The notes: generated by a model not told the origin, from the letters alone. 64,000 nt of DNA from Izhakiella capsodis (GCF_900115045.1 NZ_FOVC01000010.1:67443-131442), one strand, 5' to 3'; numbered from the stretch's first letter, positions 26,989 to 36,199 are shown. Numbers and translations: made by a program.

Positions 26989-28401
26989 ATGAATCATTTT
27001 ACCGCTGAAAATACCCTTATTATTGTCGGTATTGTCGTTGTCTACATCCTGTTTACAACCTGGCTGACCTTTCGTATCCGCAGTAAAAACTCCGGCGATT
27101 TTATGGAAGGCTCCCGCGTGATGCCGGCGTTTATCGTTGGGATCCTGCTGATGTCTGAGTATATCGGTGCCAACTCTACCATCGGTACGGCGCAGGCCGC
27201 ATTTGAAAGCGGCTTTGCCGCAAGCTGGTCTGTCATCGGCGCGGCGATTGGTTTCCCGCTGTTCGGCCTGCTGCTGGTAAAGCGTATCTATAACACTGGA
27301 AAAATCACTATCTCCGGGGCGATAGCCGAGAAGTACGGCAACAGCACCAAAAATATTATCTCCATTATCATGATCTACGCCCTGCTTCTGGTTAACGTAG
27401 GCAACTACGTGAGCGGCGCAGCGGCCATTTCAACGGTTTTGAAGGTGAATCTGCCGGAGGCCGCCTTTATAACGGCTGTCGTCAGCACCTTCTATTTTGC
27501 CTTCGGCGGCATGAAAGGTGTGGCTTGGGTCACTGTATTACACAGTGCACTGAAATACTTCGGTATTCTGGCCATCATGGGCTTTGCGCTGTTTAAAACC
27601 GGCGGCTTCACGCCGATGATTAAACACATGCCGAGCTTTTACTGGACCTGGGACGGCAAACTCGGCGCCTCGACCATCTTCGCGTGGCTTATCGGTACTA
27701 TCGGCTCTATCTTCTGTACCCAGTTTGTGATTCAGGCGGTCTCATCCACTAAAGACGTTAAAGCCGCCAAGCGTGCGACCTGGGTTGCGTTCTTCTTCTG
27801 CCTGCCAATTGCGCTGGCTATTGCGGTGATTGGCGTGGCGGCAAAATATCTGCATCCGGGGATCAATAGCCTGTATGCACTGCCAGTCTTCCTTCAGTAT
27901 ATGAACCCCTGGCTGGCGGGTATCGTGACCACCTCGCTGGTAGCGTCGATCTTCGTCAGCGTCAGTACTGTTGCCCTGGCAATCGCTTCGCTGATAGTGA
28001 AAGACTTTTACGTCCCGATGCGCAAACCGACGCCTGAGCAGGAGTTTAAGGCCACCCGCTGGATCTCTCTGCTGATCGGTTTTTTACCGCTGATATTTGT
28101 TCTGCTGGTGCCTGAAATCTTGAAACTGTCGTTCTTTACCCGCGCCATACGCCTGTCGATTTCCGTTGTTGCCGTTATCGCGTTCTATGCCCCTTTCTTT
28201 CGCAGCACTCGCGGTGCTAACGCCGGCCTGATTGGTGCCTGCGTAGTGACCTCGATCTGGTATCTGCTGGGCAACCCGTTTGGCATCAACAATATGTATA
28301 TAGCTCTGGTGACGCCGGCTCTGATCATGGTGATTGACCGCTTTATTCCGGGGAAAGTCGTGGGTAAAGCGCCCCTCCCCGCAGAAAATAATGGAGTCTG
28401 A
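26989..28401 (+). CDS. Sodium:solute symporter (SSS family)
   Basis: The 470-residue integral membrane protein starts MNHFTAENTLIIVGIVVVYI after an AGAGG site at 26989; an upstream in-frame ATG at 26953 lacks one. About thirteen hydrophobic segments are visible. The SSS features include GDFMEGSRVMPAFIVGILLM, the following EYIGANSTIGTAQAA helix, and YVSGAAAI. It likely imports the locus substrate with Na+. Its stop is one base before the BNR-enzyme start. The solute is unknown; sialic acid, a uronate or an aldonate are options. Confidence 0.88.
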   Translation: MNHFTAENTLIIVGIVVVYILFTTWLTFRIRSKNSGDFMEGSRVMPAFIVGILLMSEYIGANSTIGTAQAAFESGFAASWSVIGAAIGFPLFGLLLVKRIYNTGKITISGAIAEKYGNSTKNIISIIMIYALLLVNVGNYVSGAAAISTVLKVNLPEAAFITAVVSTFYFAFGGMKGVAWVTVLHSALKYFGILAIMGFALFKTGGFTPMIKHMPSFYWTWDGKLGASTIFAWLIGTIGSIFCTQFVIQAVSSTKDVKAAKRATWVAFFFCLPIALAIAVIGVAAKYLHPGINSLYALPVFLQYMNPWLAGIVTTSLVASIFVSVSTVALAIASLIVKDFYVPMRKPTPEQEFKATRWISLLIGFLPLIFVLLVPEILKLSFFTRAIRLSISVVAVIAFYAPFFRSTRGANAGLIGACVVTSIWYLLGNPFGINNMYIALVTPALIMVIDRFIPGKVVGKAPLPAENNGV

Positions 28402-28402
28402 T

Positions 28403-29569
28403 ATGTCTGTAACTGTAATCCGGGATGGAATTGTCCGCCCACAACCGCAGGATGTTCATAGGGAGAGCGCTATGCTGCCTTCTTCCTGCCCACAGAACCA
28501 TGCGGCCAATCTCCTGCCGCTGCCGGATGGCTCGCTGATGTGCGTCTGGTTTGGCGGTACTCAGGAAGGCATTGCTGATATCTCCATATGGGGCTCGCGC
28601 CTGGCCCGTGGCAGCCAGCAGTGGAGCGATGCGGTAAAGCTATCGCACGACGCGACGCGCTCTGAGCAGAACCCGGTGCTGTTCCAGGCTCCTGACAACG
28701 TACTCTGGTTATTGTGGACCGCGCAAGTCTCCGGCAATCAGGACACAGCCATTGTGCGCTATCGTCAGTCTCACGATCTGGGCAACAGCTGGGGAGAGAT
28801 TAAGACCCTACTCGACAAGCCTGGTACTTTTATCCGTCAGCCGATCGTGGTACTGGATAATGGTAACTGGTTGCTCCCGGTGTTTTACTGCCGTACGCAG
28901 CCGGGCGAGAAGTGGGTCGGCAACGACGATATCAGCGCGGTAAAAATTTCTCAGGATCGGGGAAAAACCTGGCGCGATGTCGAGGTCCCGGAAAGTGTGG
29001 GCTGCGTACATATGAACATCACGCCGCTTCACAACGGTAGCCTGGTAGCCTTATTCCGTAGCCGCTGGGCAGATAATATTTATTACAGCCGTTCGATTGA
29101 CAACGGCGAAAGCTGGTCAGTACCGGAACCGACAGAACTGCCCAATAACAATTCGTCAATTCAGGTTACGACGCTGACAAGCGGTGAACTGGCGCTGGTG
29201 TTTAACCCCATGAACGCAGCCGGTGCGCTGGAACGTCGCGCTTCGTTGTACGATGAAATTGACGATGGTGATGGCCGCAAAGAGCCGGTCGTCACCAGCG
29301 GCCGGGCGGCTTTCTGGGGCGCGCCTCGTGCGCCGATGACGGTTGCTATTTCACCAGACGGCGGGAACAGCTGGCCATGGCAACGTCATCTGGATGAAGG
29401 CGATGGCTATTGTATGACCAACAACTCGATGGAAAAGCTGAACCGTGAATTCTCTTACCCAAGCATTAAGCAAGGCTCTGACGGCAGTTTGCATATCGCG
29501 TATACCTATTTCCGCCAGGCTATCAAGTATGTACATGTGACGCCGGAATGGATTAAGGGAGAAGAATGA
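28403..29569 (+). CDS. Cytoplasmic sialidase-fold (BNR) enzyme
   Basis: The 388-residue protein starts MSVTVIRDGIVRPQPQDVHR at 28403 with GGAG just upstream. It is a six-bladed beta-propeller of the predicted neuraminidase group (COG4692/BNR_2), with Asp-box-like repeats SHDLGNSWGE, SQDRGKTWRD, SIDNGESWSV and SPDGGNSWPW. There is no signal peptide, so it acts in the cytoplasm on imported material. Some relatives are sialidases and others are lyases or hydrolases on uronate-containing sugars, so the reaction cannot be fixed here. It overlaps the next gene by four bases. Confidence 0.8.
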   Translation: MSVTVIRDGIVRPQPQDVHRESAMLPSSCPQNHAANLLPLPDGSLMCVWFGGTQEGIADISIWGSRLARGSQQWSDAVKLSHDATRSEQNPVLFQAPDNVLWLLWTAQVSGNQDTAIVRYRQSHDLGNSWGEIKTLLDKPGTFIRQPIVVLDNGNWLLPVFYCRTQPGEKWVGNDDISAVKISQDRGKTWRDVEVPESVGCVHMNITPLHNGSLVALFRSRWADNIYYSRSIDNGESWSVPEPTELPNNNSSIQVTTLTSGELALVFNPMNAAGALERRASLYDEIDDGDGRKEPVVTSGRAAFWGAPRAPMTVAISPDGGNSWPWQRHLDEGDGYCMTNNSMEKLNREFSYPSIKQGSDGSLHIAYTYFRQAIKYVHVTPEWIKGEE

Positions 29570-30036
29570 TTATTGGGCATCTCAACGCGCTGCCGCTGGC
29601 AGGGTTGCCTCCAGCGCTGTTCGCGCTGCTTTCTCATTCGGATTGTACTCTGCAGACGCTGAGCGCCCGTGATGATGGCCGCTGGCAGAGGAAAAATGCG
29701 GCATGGTTCTGCCATATCGGCCCGGCGCAAACGCAGCCGCGCGCGCAGCGGCACACGGAGTATCATCACCAGTTTGCTGATATTCAGATTGTGTTAACGG
29801 GTGACGAGCTGATTTATGCCGGAGCGCTGCCCGTTGGTCAGCCGGATGACGAAGAGCGCAAACCGGATCTGTTTATCGCATCAGGCTGTGAGCCTGATGT
29901 CGCTATCCGTCTCGGCGCAGGTAATTTTGCGGTCTTTTACCCAGGGGAGCCACACCAGGCGCTGTGCGCCGTGAGGGCGCCCATGACGGTGCGCAAAGCG
30001 GTATTTAAAATCCCCCGATCGATGCTGGAGATCTGA
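29566..30036 (+). CDS. YhcH/YjgK/YiaL-family protein
   Basis: The 156-residue cupin-like protein shows the family signatures HTEYHHQFADIQIVLTGDEL in the middle and FYPGEPHQAL plus KAVFKIP at the end. Members occur in sialate (nan) and acid-sugar operons and are thought to be anomerases or isomerases of the free sugar. Position between the BNR enzyme and the dehydrogenase, with overlapping ends, supports action on the released sugar. Confidence 0.82.
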   Translation: MIIGHLNALPLAGLPPALFALLSHSDCTLQTLSARDDGRWQRKNAAWFCHIGPAQTQPRAQRHTEYHHQFADIQIVLTGDELIYAGALPVGQPDDEERKPDLFIASGCEPDVAIRLGAGNFAVFYPGEPHQALCAVRAPMTVRKAVFKIPRSMLEI

Positions 30037-30037
30037 A

Positions 30038-30715
30038 ATGCGCCACGCCGTGGTTACCGGAGCCAGCTCCGGCATTGGTGAAGCGATCGTGAAACATTTA
30101 CTGGCCGATGGTTGGCAGGTCACCGGGCTTAGCCGACGTATTGTCTCGCTGGACACGCCTCATTTCACCAGTCTTAATGTTGATATCACCGATCCTGAGG
30201 CGTTCAGTCTGGTATTGTCGCACCTCTCACCGCCTGAAGCGGTGATACATGCCGCAGGGATGATGGCCGCTGCACCGCTGGGGCAACTGACTAACGAGAC
30301 CAGTACGTCTCTCTGGCGACTGCACGTGCAGGCCTGTGAGATCCTGTTTAACTATTTTGCTCCCCGCATGTCAGCAGGAGGGCGCTTTGTCGCAATAGGC
30401 AGCAGAACATCCAGTGGTGCGGCAGGACGTTCGCAGTATGTTGCTACCAAAGCGGCGATGGTGGGGATGGTCAGAAGCTGGGCTGCGGAACTTGCCCCAA
30501 GAGGGATCACCGCAAATGTGGTCGCTCCGGGGGCGACACAAACGCCGATGTTACTCGCGCCGGGGCGGGAAACGTCTCCGCCAAAATGCCCGCCGATTGG
30601 TCGGTTCATCGCTCCGGAGGAAGTTGCCAGCCTGGTCGGTTTTTTACTGAGTGAGGCATCCGCTGCTATTACCGGACAGGAGATTGTGATATGTGGTGGC
30701 GCCTCGCTGGCATGA
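30038..30715 (+). CDS. Short-chain dehydrogenase/reductase
   Basis: The 225-residue protein has the Rossmann motif VVTGASSGIGEA at the N-terminus and the catalytic Tyr-x-x-x-Lys in SQYVATKAAM with a preceding serine in IGSRTSSG. It ends GQEIVICGGASLA, as in classical SDRs. It starts one base after the YhcH-like stop and closes the plus wing. A role in oxidising or reducing the sugar or its acid is inferred from context. Confidence 0.85.
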   Translation: MRHAVVTGASSGIGEAIVKHLLADGWQVTGLSRRIVSLDTPHFTSLNVDITDPEAFSLVLSHLSPPEAVIHAAGMMAAAPLGQLTNETSTSLWRLHVQACEILFNYFAPRMSAGGRFVAIGSRTSSGAAGRSQYVATKAAMVGMVRSWAAELAPRGITANVVAPGATQTPMLLAPGRETSPPKCPPIGRFIAPEEVASLVGFLLSEASAAITGQEIVICGGASLA

Positions 30716-31395
30716 GCGCCAGCTAAAAAAATAGCCAGCTCACCGTTTATTTTCGCCTCCCATCAGAGGTCTCAGGCAGCGGACCGGGTGCTTTGCGTGG
30801 TGCAAGATACCCTTTGTCTTCATCGCGAAGTGCCCCATCCAGCTCAGGGCAGACCATTGACTTTCTACTGACAGCCAGGCGGGAGGCAACAGCGGGGCTG
30901 CGTTTCTTTTGCATGGTCATTCGCCATCACGGTGAACCAGCAGTGGTGACCCGCGATAACCGTGGTGCCAGCACCGCAGCCCTGAGCACGCTGAACGCCG
31001 GCAGGCCGGAAGAAGAAACCATCACCATCAGGCAGAGCAAATACCTGAACAACCTGGTGGTGCAGGACCACCGCAATATCAGAAGACAAATTAAGCTGAT
31101 GACCGGATTCAAATCATTCCGGCGGGCACAGACACTTCTGGCTGGCATTGGACTGATACATCTGTCGCGTAAAGGGCAGTACCGAACTCCGCACGGGGAT
31201 AGCTCATCCCAGGCAGAACAGTTTTATCGGCTGGCTATGAAAAAAATCAGTCGAAGTTACGGCAACCAGCCAACCTTGATGTGGCAGAGCCTCTATTGTG
31301 CTGGTCGGATAAGTGAAGCCGGTTGGTTAAAGGGCTGCACCGGGCGGTAAATTCGCGTAGCTTGTCGACAGTAAACTCATTCAGGACGTTTCAGT
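30716..31395. other. Gap between SDR and yidR, mostly IS6 remnant
   Basis: The left 120 bases carry nothing I recognise. The middle is the IS6 transposase fragment listed separately. The right 150 bases lead into yidR. Confidence 0.5.
30844..31236 (+). pseudogene. IS6-family transposase fragment (C-terminal half, different subtype)
   Basis: The frame reads SGQTIDFLLTARREATAGLR, GEPAVVTRDNRGASTAALST and RQSKYLNNLVVQDHRNIRRQ, then GFKSFRRAQTLLAGIGLIHL. This is the second half of an IS6 transposase of another subgroup than the copies at 8-20 kb. The N-terminal DNA-binding part and the first catalytic residue are missing. It marks the right edge of the acid-sugar locus. Confidence 0.8.
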
Positions 31396-32658
31396 ATGGA
31401 AAAACAGCTTACTATCGCGGCGCGAAATCACCAACTCACCAACATTAATGTCTGGACGGCCGACAGCCAGTGGCTGGTTTATGACGTGCGACCGTCGCAA
31501 TCCTCCTTTACCGGCCTGACGCTGGAGCGCGTTAACCTGAGTGGCGAAAGCGAGGTACTTTATACTGCGTGCCACGGAGCGCACGTGGGGGTGGTGACTG
31601 CCAGTCCCACGCACCCTCAACGTTATCTGGCGATCCACGGTCCGGAATATCCCGAACAACGCGGGCATTATGATTTTCATCATCGCCGTGGTGTGGTCGT
31701 CCAGGGCGGCGTAGCGCATACGCTGGATGCCTGTGATATCACCCCGCCTTTTACCCCGGGCGCTTTGCGTGGCGGTACCCATGTTCACGTTTACAGCCCG
31801 GATGGCAGGCGCATAAGCTTTACTTACAACGATCAGGTTATGCGCGAGCGTGATCTCCGAGAAGATGTGCGTAATGTTGGTGTGGCGGTGCCGCTTGGCG
31901 CTGTTCGAACGCCCAGACGGCATCCGCGTGAATATGACGGTAGTCACTTTTGCGTGCTGGTCAGCCAGACGACATCGGCTCCGCGTCCGGGTAGTGATGA
32001 TATAAGCCGGGCTTACGAGGAAGGATGGGTGGGCCAGCGTGGTTATTTACGTGCGGATGGTCGCCGTCAGTATTCGGCCTTAGCGTTCATAGGCGATACG
32101 CGCAACGAAAATGGCGACACGGTAGCGGAAGTGTTTATCGTCGATCTGCCGCTCGCGGATGCTGAATTTGCCATTGCCGGCGCTTATCCGCTACAGGGTA
32201 CGCCTGCCCGCCTGCCCGCACCGCCGGCAGGGATTACTCAGCGCCGCCTGACGTTCAGCCATCGTCGCCGCTGGCCAGGTATCGTCAACCAGCCGCGCCA
32301 CTGGTTGCGTAGTGCGCCTGATGGCAGTGAAATCGCTTTTTTGATGAAAGATGAGCAGGGGGTGGTGCAGCTTTGGGGGGTATCACCCTGTGGAGGTGCT
32401 CCGCGCCAGATAACCCGTAGCAAATGGTCAATGCAGTCAGCGTTCAGCTGGCATCCACAGGGCGGGCGGCTGGCAATTATCTGTGATAACAGTGTAATGG
32501 CGGTTGAGGCGCACAGCGGTGAAATGCAGCGCTTGACAATACGTAGCGATCAGCCTCCCGGCAGCGAAGCGGTAGTCTGGTCACCAGACGGGCGCTATAT
32601 CGCTTTTCTGCGTCAGGTTGATGGCTGGCAACAAATCGTTATCACTGATGCTCATTAA
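31396..32658 (+). CDS. yidR: DUF3748 protein YidR
   Basis: The 420-residue protein matches the YidR/DUF3748 family, which has TolB-like beta-propeller repeats. Examples are WTADSQWLVYDVRP, YSPDGRRISFTYND and WSPDGRYIAFLRQV. No signal peptide is seen. Function is unknown. As in E. coli it lies next to yidQ and ibpA, and it converges with yidQ with a 17-base overlap of the 3' ends. Confidence 0.88.
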   Translation: MEKQLTIAARNHQLTNINVWTADSQWLVYDVRPSQSSFTGLTLERVNLSGESEVLYTACHGAHVGVVTASPTHPQRYLAIHGPEYPEQRGHYDFHHRRGVVVQGGVAHTLDACDITPPFTPGALRGGTHVHVYSPDGRRISFTYNDQVMRERDLREDVRNVGVAVPLGAVRTPRRHPREYDGSHFCVLVSQTTSAPRPGSDDISRAYEEGWVGQRGYLRADGRRQYSALAFIGDTRNENGDTVAEVFIVDLPLADAEFAIAGAYPLQGTPARLPAPPAGITQRRLTFSHRRRWPGIVNQPRHWLRSAPDGSEIAFLMKDEQGVVQLWGVSPCGGAPRQITRSKWSMQSAFSWHPQGGRLAIICDNSVMAVEAHSGEMQRLTIRSDQPPGSEAVVWSPDGRYIAFLRQVDGWQQIVITDAH

Positions 32659-33004
32659 CCGTCAGCGGCGCTGACTGAGACAGGCTTTCATTGGTGCCTG
32701 ACCGCTTTTCACTGCGCAGAACCCGCTCCCGTAGTGAATCCTGACTTTTGTCCTTGCCGCTGCGAAAATAGTCCATTGGCAGCAGCAGCGTGTCCATCAG
32801 TGCAGAGAAGGGGAGATCGATAGCGGCCAGCGAACGTAACGGCCAGCTGTTATTGCTGTCGGCAATCATATCGCCGCAGGCTCGGGTACCAGGATAATAG
32901 CCTTGATCGGGGCCGGTATGGGTCATAATACTGGAGCAACCGCTACCGACCAGCGAAAGACAGATCACTATTCCCGCCTTACGCGTTATTTTTAGCGCTA
33001 TCAT
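32642..33004 (-). CDS. yidQ: YceK/YidQ-family outer-membrane lipoprotein
   Basis: The 120-residue precursor has a basic start and a hydrophobic signal ending in the lipobox VGSGC. The mature part holds the family text YYPGTRACGDMIA and LAAIDLPFSALMDTLLLPMD. Function is unknown. It lies between yidR and ibpA as in E. coli. The C-terminal 35 residues are polar and less conserved. Confidence 0.88.
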   Translation of the reverse strand: MIALKITRKAGIVICLSLVGSGCSSIMTHTGPDQGYYPGTRACGDMIADSNNSWPLRSLAAIDLPFSALMDTLLLPMDYFRSGKDKSQDSLRERVLRSEKRSGTNESLSQSAPLTVNEHQ

Positions 33005-33294
33005 TTTATATCCCTACAGTCCTGCTCACCAGGCTGAGTTAAGTTACCGCTTTACGGAAGACCATTTCGGCCACGGTGTTGGCTCTGGCTCTACGGGTTA
33101 CAGTTCCTTGAGTGTATGCTATCCATAAATTTTGACTAAAAAAAAACGCTTCTTTATCTTGAAAACTGCGTATCAGGCGCCATTTTATTGACATGGTTCA
33201 GAAGTGCTGTGCCGACAGGGCAGTCATTCCGAACCGCTTACCTGTCCATTCCGGAGGGTAAATGTTAAATCTTGCTGATTATCAGGAGTTAAAT
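33005..33294 (+). promoter_or_regulatory. ibpA heat-shock promoter and ROSE-like RNA thermometer
   Basis: A sigma-32-like promoter has CTTGAAA at 33158-33164 and, 13 bases on, CGCCATTT at 33178-33185. The leader ends with an anti-Shine-Dalgarno-type TTGCT at 33272-33276 facing AGGAG at 33284-33288, just before the ATG at 33295. This is the core of ROSE thermometers known upstream of ibpA in E. coli. Translation would rise when heat melts this helix. The rest of the interval holds the yidQ upstream region and no gene. Confidence 0.75.
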
Positions 33295-33711
33295 ATGCGT
33301 AACTTTGACCTCGCCCCGTTATACCGTTCTTCCATTGGTTTTGATCGTCTGATCAACCTGCTTGAATCTAACCAGAATCAAAGTAACGGTGGTTATCCTC
33401 CGTACAATGTTGAGCTTGTCTCAGAGAATAAATACCGGATTACTATTGCTGTGTCGGGTTTTGCCCAGCATGAGCTGGATATCACTGCCCATGACAACCT
33501 GCTGACCGTGCGCGGTTCCCATCCTGAAGAGCAGCCCGAAAAAACCTATCTCTATCAGGGAATTGCCGAGCGCAATTTTGAGCGCAAATTCCAGCTGGCC
33601 GATCACGTTCAGGTACGTGATGCCCGCCTGGAGCTGGGCCTTCTGTACATCGATCTGGAGCGCATTGTGCCCGAAGCGATGAAGCCGCGTCGTATTGAAA
33701 TCCTGAAATAA
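33295..33711 (+). CDS. ibpA: Small heat shock protein IbpA
   Basis: IbpA is a cytosolic holdase that coats aggregates for DnaK/ClpB. The 138 residues start MRNFDLAPLYRSSIGFDRLI at 33295, chosen because it matches E. coli and follows AGGAGTT; a longer frame from 33262 is not needed. The alpha-crystallin domain (YNVELVSENKYRITIAVSGF, then GIAERNFERKFQL) and a C-terminal RIEILK are present. No ibpB follows, in contrast to E. coli. Confidence 0.95.
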   Translation: MRNFDLAPLYRSSIGFDRLINLLESNQNQSNGGYPPYNVELVSENKYRITIAVSGFAQHELDITAHDNLLTVRGSHPEEQPEKTYLYQGIAERNFERKFQLADHVQVRDARLELGLLYIDLERIVPEAMKPRRIEILK

Positions 33712-33724
33712 TCGTCAAAACACC

Positions 33725-33750
33725 GGGCGGGGGGGAATCCCGCCCTTTCT
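33725..33750 (+). terminator. Terminator after ibpA
   Basis: A GGGCGGG arm pairs with CCCGCCC (33739-33745) and is followed by a short T-rich run. It lies 13 bases after the ibpA stop. Confidence 0.75.
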
Positions 33751-34030
33751 CTTCTCAGCGTCCGTGCTTACGTTGCGTCAACGTGAGGGTTTTTATTTCT
33801 CAGATAGCGACTGTATGCCTGACTGAGCTGTATCATAGAAACTGCAACCCATGATTGTTAACGCGCCGTAGCGAATCATTGCAGCTTCACGGAATATGAC
33901 TTGTTGAATAGCAACGTATCAATCAGTATGTTAACCCCTTCATTTTAATTCGCAGGGCTCCCAGGTTGTCATATCAGCAATCGCTTTATAGCAAATCATT
34001 CTCTGATTGTGCTGCTAATCGGCCGGCAGC
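33751..34030. other. ibpA-ghrB intergenic region
   Basis: I see no gene, repeat or RNA here. Remains of an ibpB gene are not recognisable. Confidence 0.5.
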
Positions 34031-35008
34031 TTACGACTTCAGCACCTGTGGATTCACACAGTTTTTTTCCACCTTACCACTCAGCGCCGCAATCAAATTA
34101 TCAACGGCGTCACGCGCCATGCCGTAGCGAGTCTCGTGGGTAGCGGAACCTACGTGGGGCAGTGCGACAACGTTCGGCAGCGAAAGCAGTGCGGAATTCA
34201 TCGGCAACGGTTCCTCTTCAAACACGTCCAGCCCGGCAGCATAAATAGCACCCTGTTTCAGCGCCTCAATCAGCGCCGACTCATCCACCACCGGACCGCG
34301 CCCGGCGTTAATCAGAATGGCACTTTTTTTCATCATAGCCAGCTGGTCGCGTCCAATCAGATGATAGGTTTGCTCAGTAAGCGGCAGGCTGATGCAGACG
34401 AAGTCAGATTCGCGTAGCAGCGTTTCAAGGTCGGTATAACGGGCTTTATAGCGGCTATCGACTTCAGAATGTGGCTTACGTGCGTGATAAAGAATATCCA
34501 TACTAAAACCAAAATGGGCTCGCTGTGCCAGCGCCATACCGATGCGGCCCATACCAAGAATGCCCATTTTCTTGTGATGCACATCGATGGCGAACAGTTC
34601 AGGACTGATACTGCCGTCCCAGCCGTTTGCTCTCACAAATTCGGCCAGCTCAACTACCCGGCGAGCGGATGCCAGCACCAGCGCCATCATGATATCGGCA
34701 ACGGTTTCAGTTAGCACCGTGGGCGTATGCATGAGTACAATCTCGCGTTGAGTTAGCGCTTCAACGTCGACATTGTCATAGCCTGCTGAAATGGTAGAGA
34801 CTGCACGTAGTCTCGGTGCGGCCGCCAGTAATGTTGCGTCCACCTGACCACCGCTTTTCAGCAGTCCTTCAGCCTGCTGAAAAGCGTGGGCATATTTATC
34901 GAGGTTTTCCGGCGTCAGGCCGTCAATGTCGGTAACGTTGAAATGCGCATCCAGCCGCTGGCGTAAGTCATCAGGTAACGTTTTAGACAGAATGATGGCA
35001 GGCTTCAT
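34031..35008 (-). CDS. ghrB: Glyoxylate/hydroxypyruvate reductase B (2-ketogluconate reductase)
   Basis: GhrB reduces glyoxylate, hydroxypyruvate and 2-keto-gluconate with NADPH in the cytoplasm. The 325-residue D-2-hydroxyacid dehydrogenase starts MKPAIILSKTLPDDLRQRLD at 35008 behind GGGAGAA; an ATG nine codons earlier is not needed. The NAD(P) motif ILGMGRIGMALAQ and the catalytic Arg (INAGRGPVVDE), Glu (DVFEEEPLP) and His (LPHVGSATHETR) are visible. Length matches E. coli GhrB. Confidence 0.93.
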   Translation of the reverse strand: MKPAIILSKTLPDDLRQRLDAHFNVTDIDGLTPENLDKYAHAFQQAEGLLKSGGQVDATLLAAAPRLRAVSTISAGYDNVDVEALTQREIVLMHTPTVLTETVADIMMALVLASARRVVELAEFVRANGWDGSISPELFAIDVHHKKMGILGMGRIGMALAQRAHFGFSMDILYHARKPHSEVDSRYKARYTDLETLLRESDFVCISLPLTEQTYHLIGRDQLAMMKKSAILINAGRGPVVDESALIEALKQGAIYAAGLDVFEEEPLPMNSALLSLPNVVALPHVGSATHETRYGMARDAVDNLIAALSGKVEKNCVNPQVLKS

Positions 35009-35258
35009 GATTTCTCCCGGTAAATTAGGTTGCAACGTGCAGGCGGCTCATTATCAGGCGTGCCAGGCATCGCCTGCCTATACCTTACGCTTGCTGCCGC
35101 TGATGGCGATAATCGTTAGCACCACGACAATCAGAAGCGCTGATAAAACGATAAGGAGATAGCGCCAGTGATCTGAGAGAGAAAGTAACTTACTCTACAG
35201 GGTGGCACAGCATTGAGTTTGACATAATAACAGACATGGAAATCATGTCGGAGGGCGA

Positions 35259-35822
35259 TTATTTTAGGTTATGCGGATGACAGAAGCAGCCGGTAACGTG
35301 GTCGTTAATCAGCCCACAGGCCTGCATAAACGAGTAGCAGATCGTTGAGCCAACAAATTTGAATCCGTGTTTTTTAAGCGATTGGGATAGCGCTTCTGAA
35401 ACGTCGCTGGTTGTGGGAGCCTCGCGGTAGTCCGCATAGTGATGAAGCTGTGGCTGGTTATCGACAAATGACCAGACAAATTCTGCGAATGCTTCCCCTC
35501 TACTTTCCATTGCCAGTAACGCTCTGGCATTGGAGATGATTGCCGTAATTTTGCCACGATGGCGGATGATGCCGGCATTTTGCATCAGGCGTTCAACATC
35601 TTCCTCATCCATTAATGCCACCGCATGTGGATCAAAGTGATAGAAAGCATCACGATAATTCTGGCGTTTTTTTAGTACGGTAATCCATGAGAGACCGGCT
35701 TGTTGTCCCTCAAGACAAATCATTTCAAATAGCGCCTGCCGGTCGGTTTGCGGGATACCCCATTCGTTATCGTGATACTGCAGATAAATGGGGTCGTTTG
35801 TCACCCAGCCACAGCGTTGCAT
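35259..35822 (-). CDS. tag: DNA-3-methyladenine glycosylase I
   Basis: Tag removes 3-methyladenine from alkylated DNA. The 187 residues start MQRCGWVTNDPIYLQYHDNE, giving zinc ligands Cys4 and His17. They end with NDHVTGCFCH, supplying the remaining Cys/His ligands. The helical glycosylase core includes FEMICLEGQQAGLSWITVLK with its conserved Glu and Trp. It is the last core gene before the T6SS region. Confidence 0.95.
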   Translation of the reverse strand: MQRCGWVTNDPIYLQYHDNEWGIPQTDRQALFEMICLEGQQAGLSWITVLKKRQNYRDAFYHFDPHAVALMDEEDVERLMQNAGIIRHRGKITAIISNARALLAMESRGEAFAEFVWSFVDNQPQLHHYADYREAPTTSDVSEALSQSLKKHGFKFVGSTICYSFMQACGLINDHVTGCFCHPHNLK

Positions 35823-36199
35823 AAATCACTCTCCTTATCGTTACCGGTATGTTTTATGCTTCAATTGCCGTTAAAGATAGCCCGCTATTTGGTTTGGATC
35901 GAAATTATTTAATGCTAGACAAAATGTAATGCCAGATGAGGCTCATTTTCGGGCGCGCATTTTGGCTGGTTGAAATCAGTTATAAACTCCCTTTCAATGC
36001 TGATAGCCGTCAGCCTGCTATGTTGACCCTCCGGGAAAGTGGCCGCTGATCGGATGCGACTCCCAGTGCACATTTACCTGCCTGTGGTCTTGCTACATTT
36101 ATGAAGTAGGTGATGCAGTGCAGGTAAATATATTAGCGTTTAGCAAATGATGCAGCCCATTTGAAAAATATCGCTGTCGGCGATTTGTGATGATAAGCA
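35823..36199. other. Gap between tag and the T6SS-associated region
   Basis: This 377-base stretch has no supported gene. It is a candidate left junction of the T6SS island. I saw no tRNA or direct-repeat attachment site. Confidence 0.45.

Noticed and set aside
30793..30843. Extended start of the IS6 fragment as a complete gene
   Set aside because: The added N-terminal residues do not match any transposase; similarity begins only at about 30844.
35038..35200. Minus-strand hydrophobic stretch (YLLIVLSALLIVVVLTII) upstream of ghrB
   Set aside because: It lacks a start codon, with a stop just before it; could be a relic of a small membrane protein but is not supportable as a gene.
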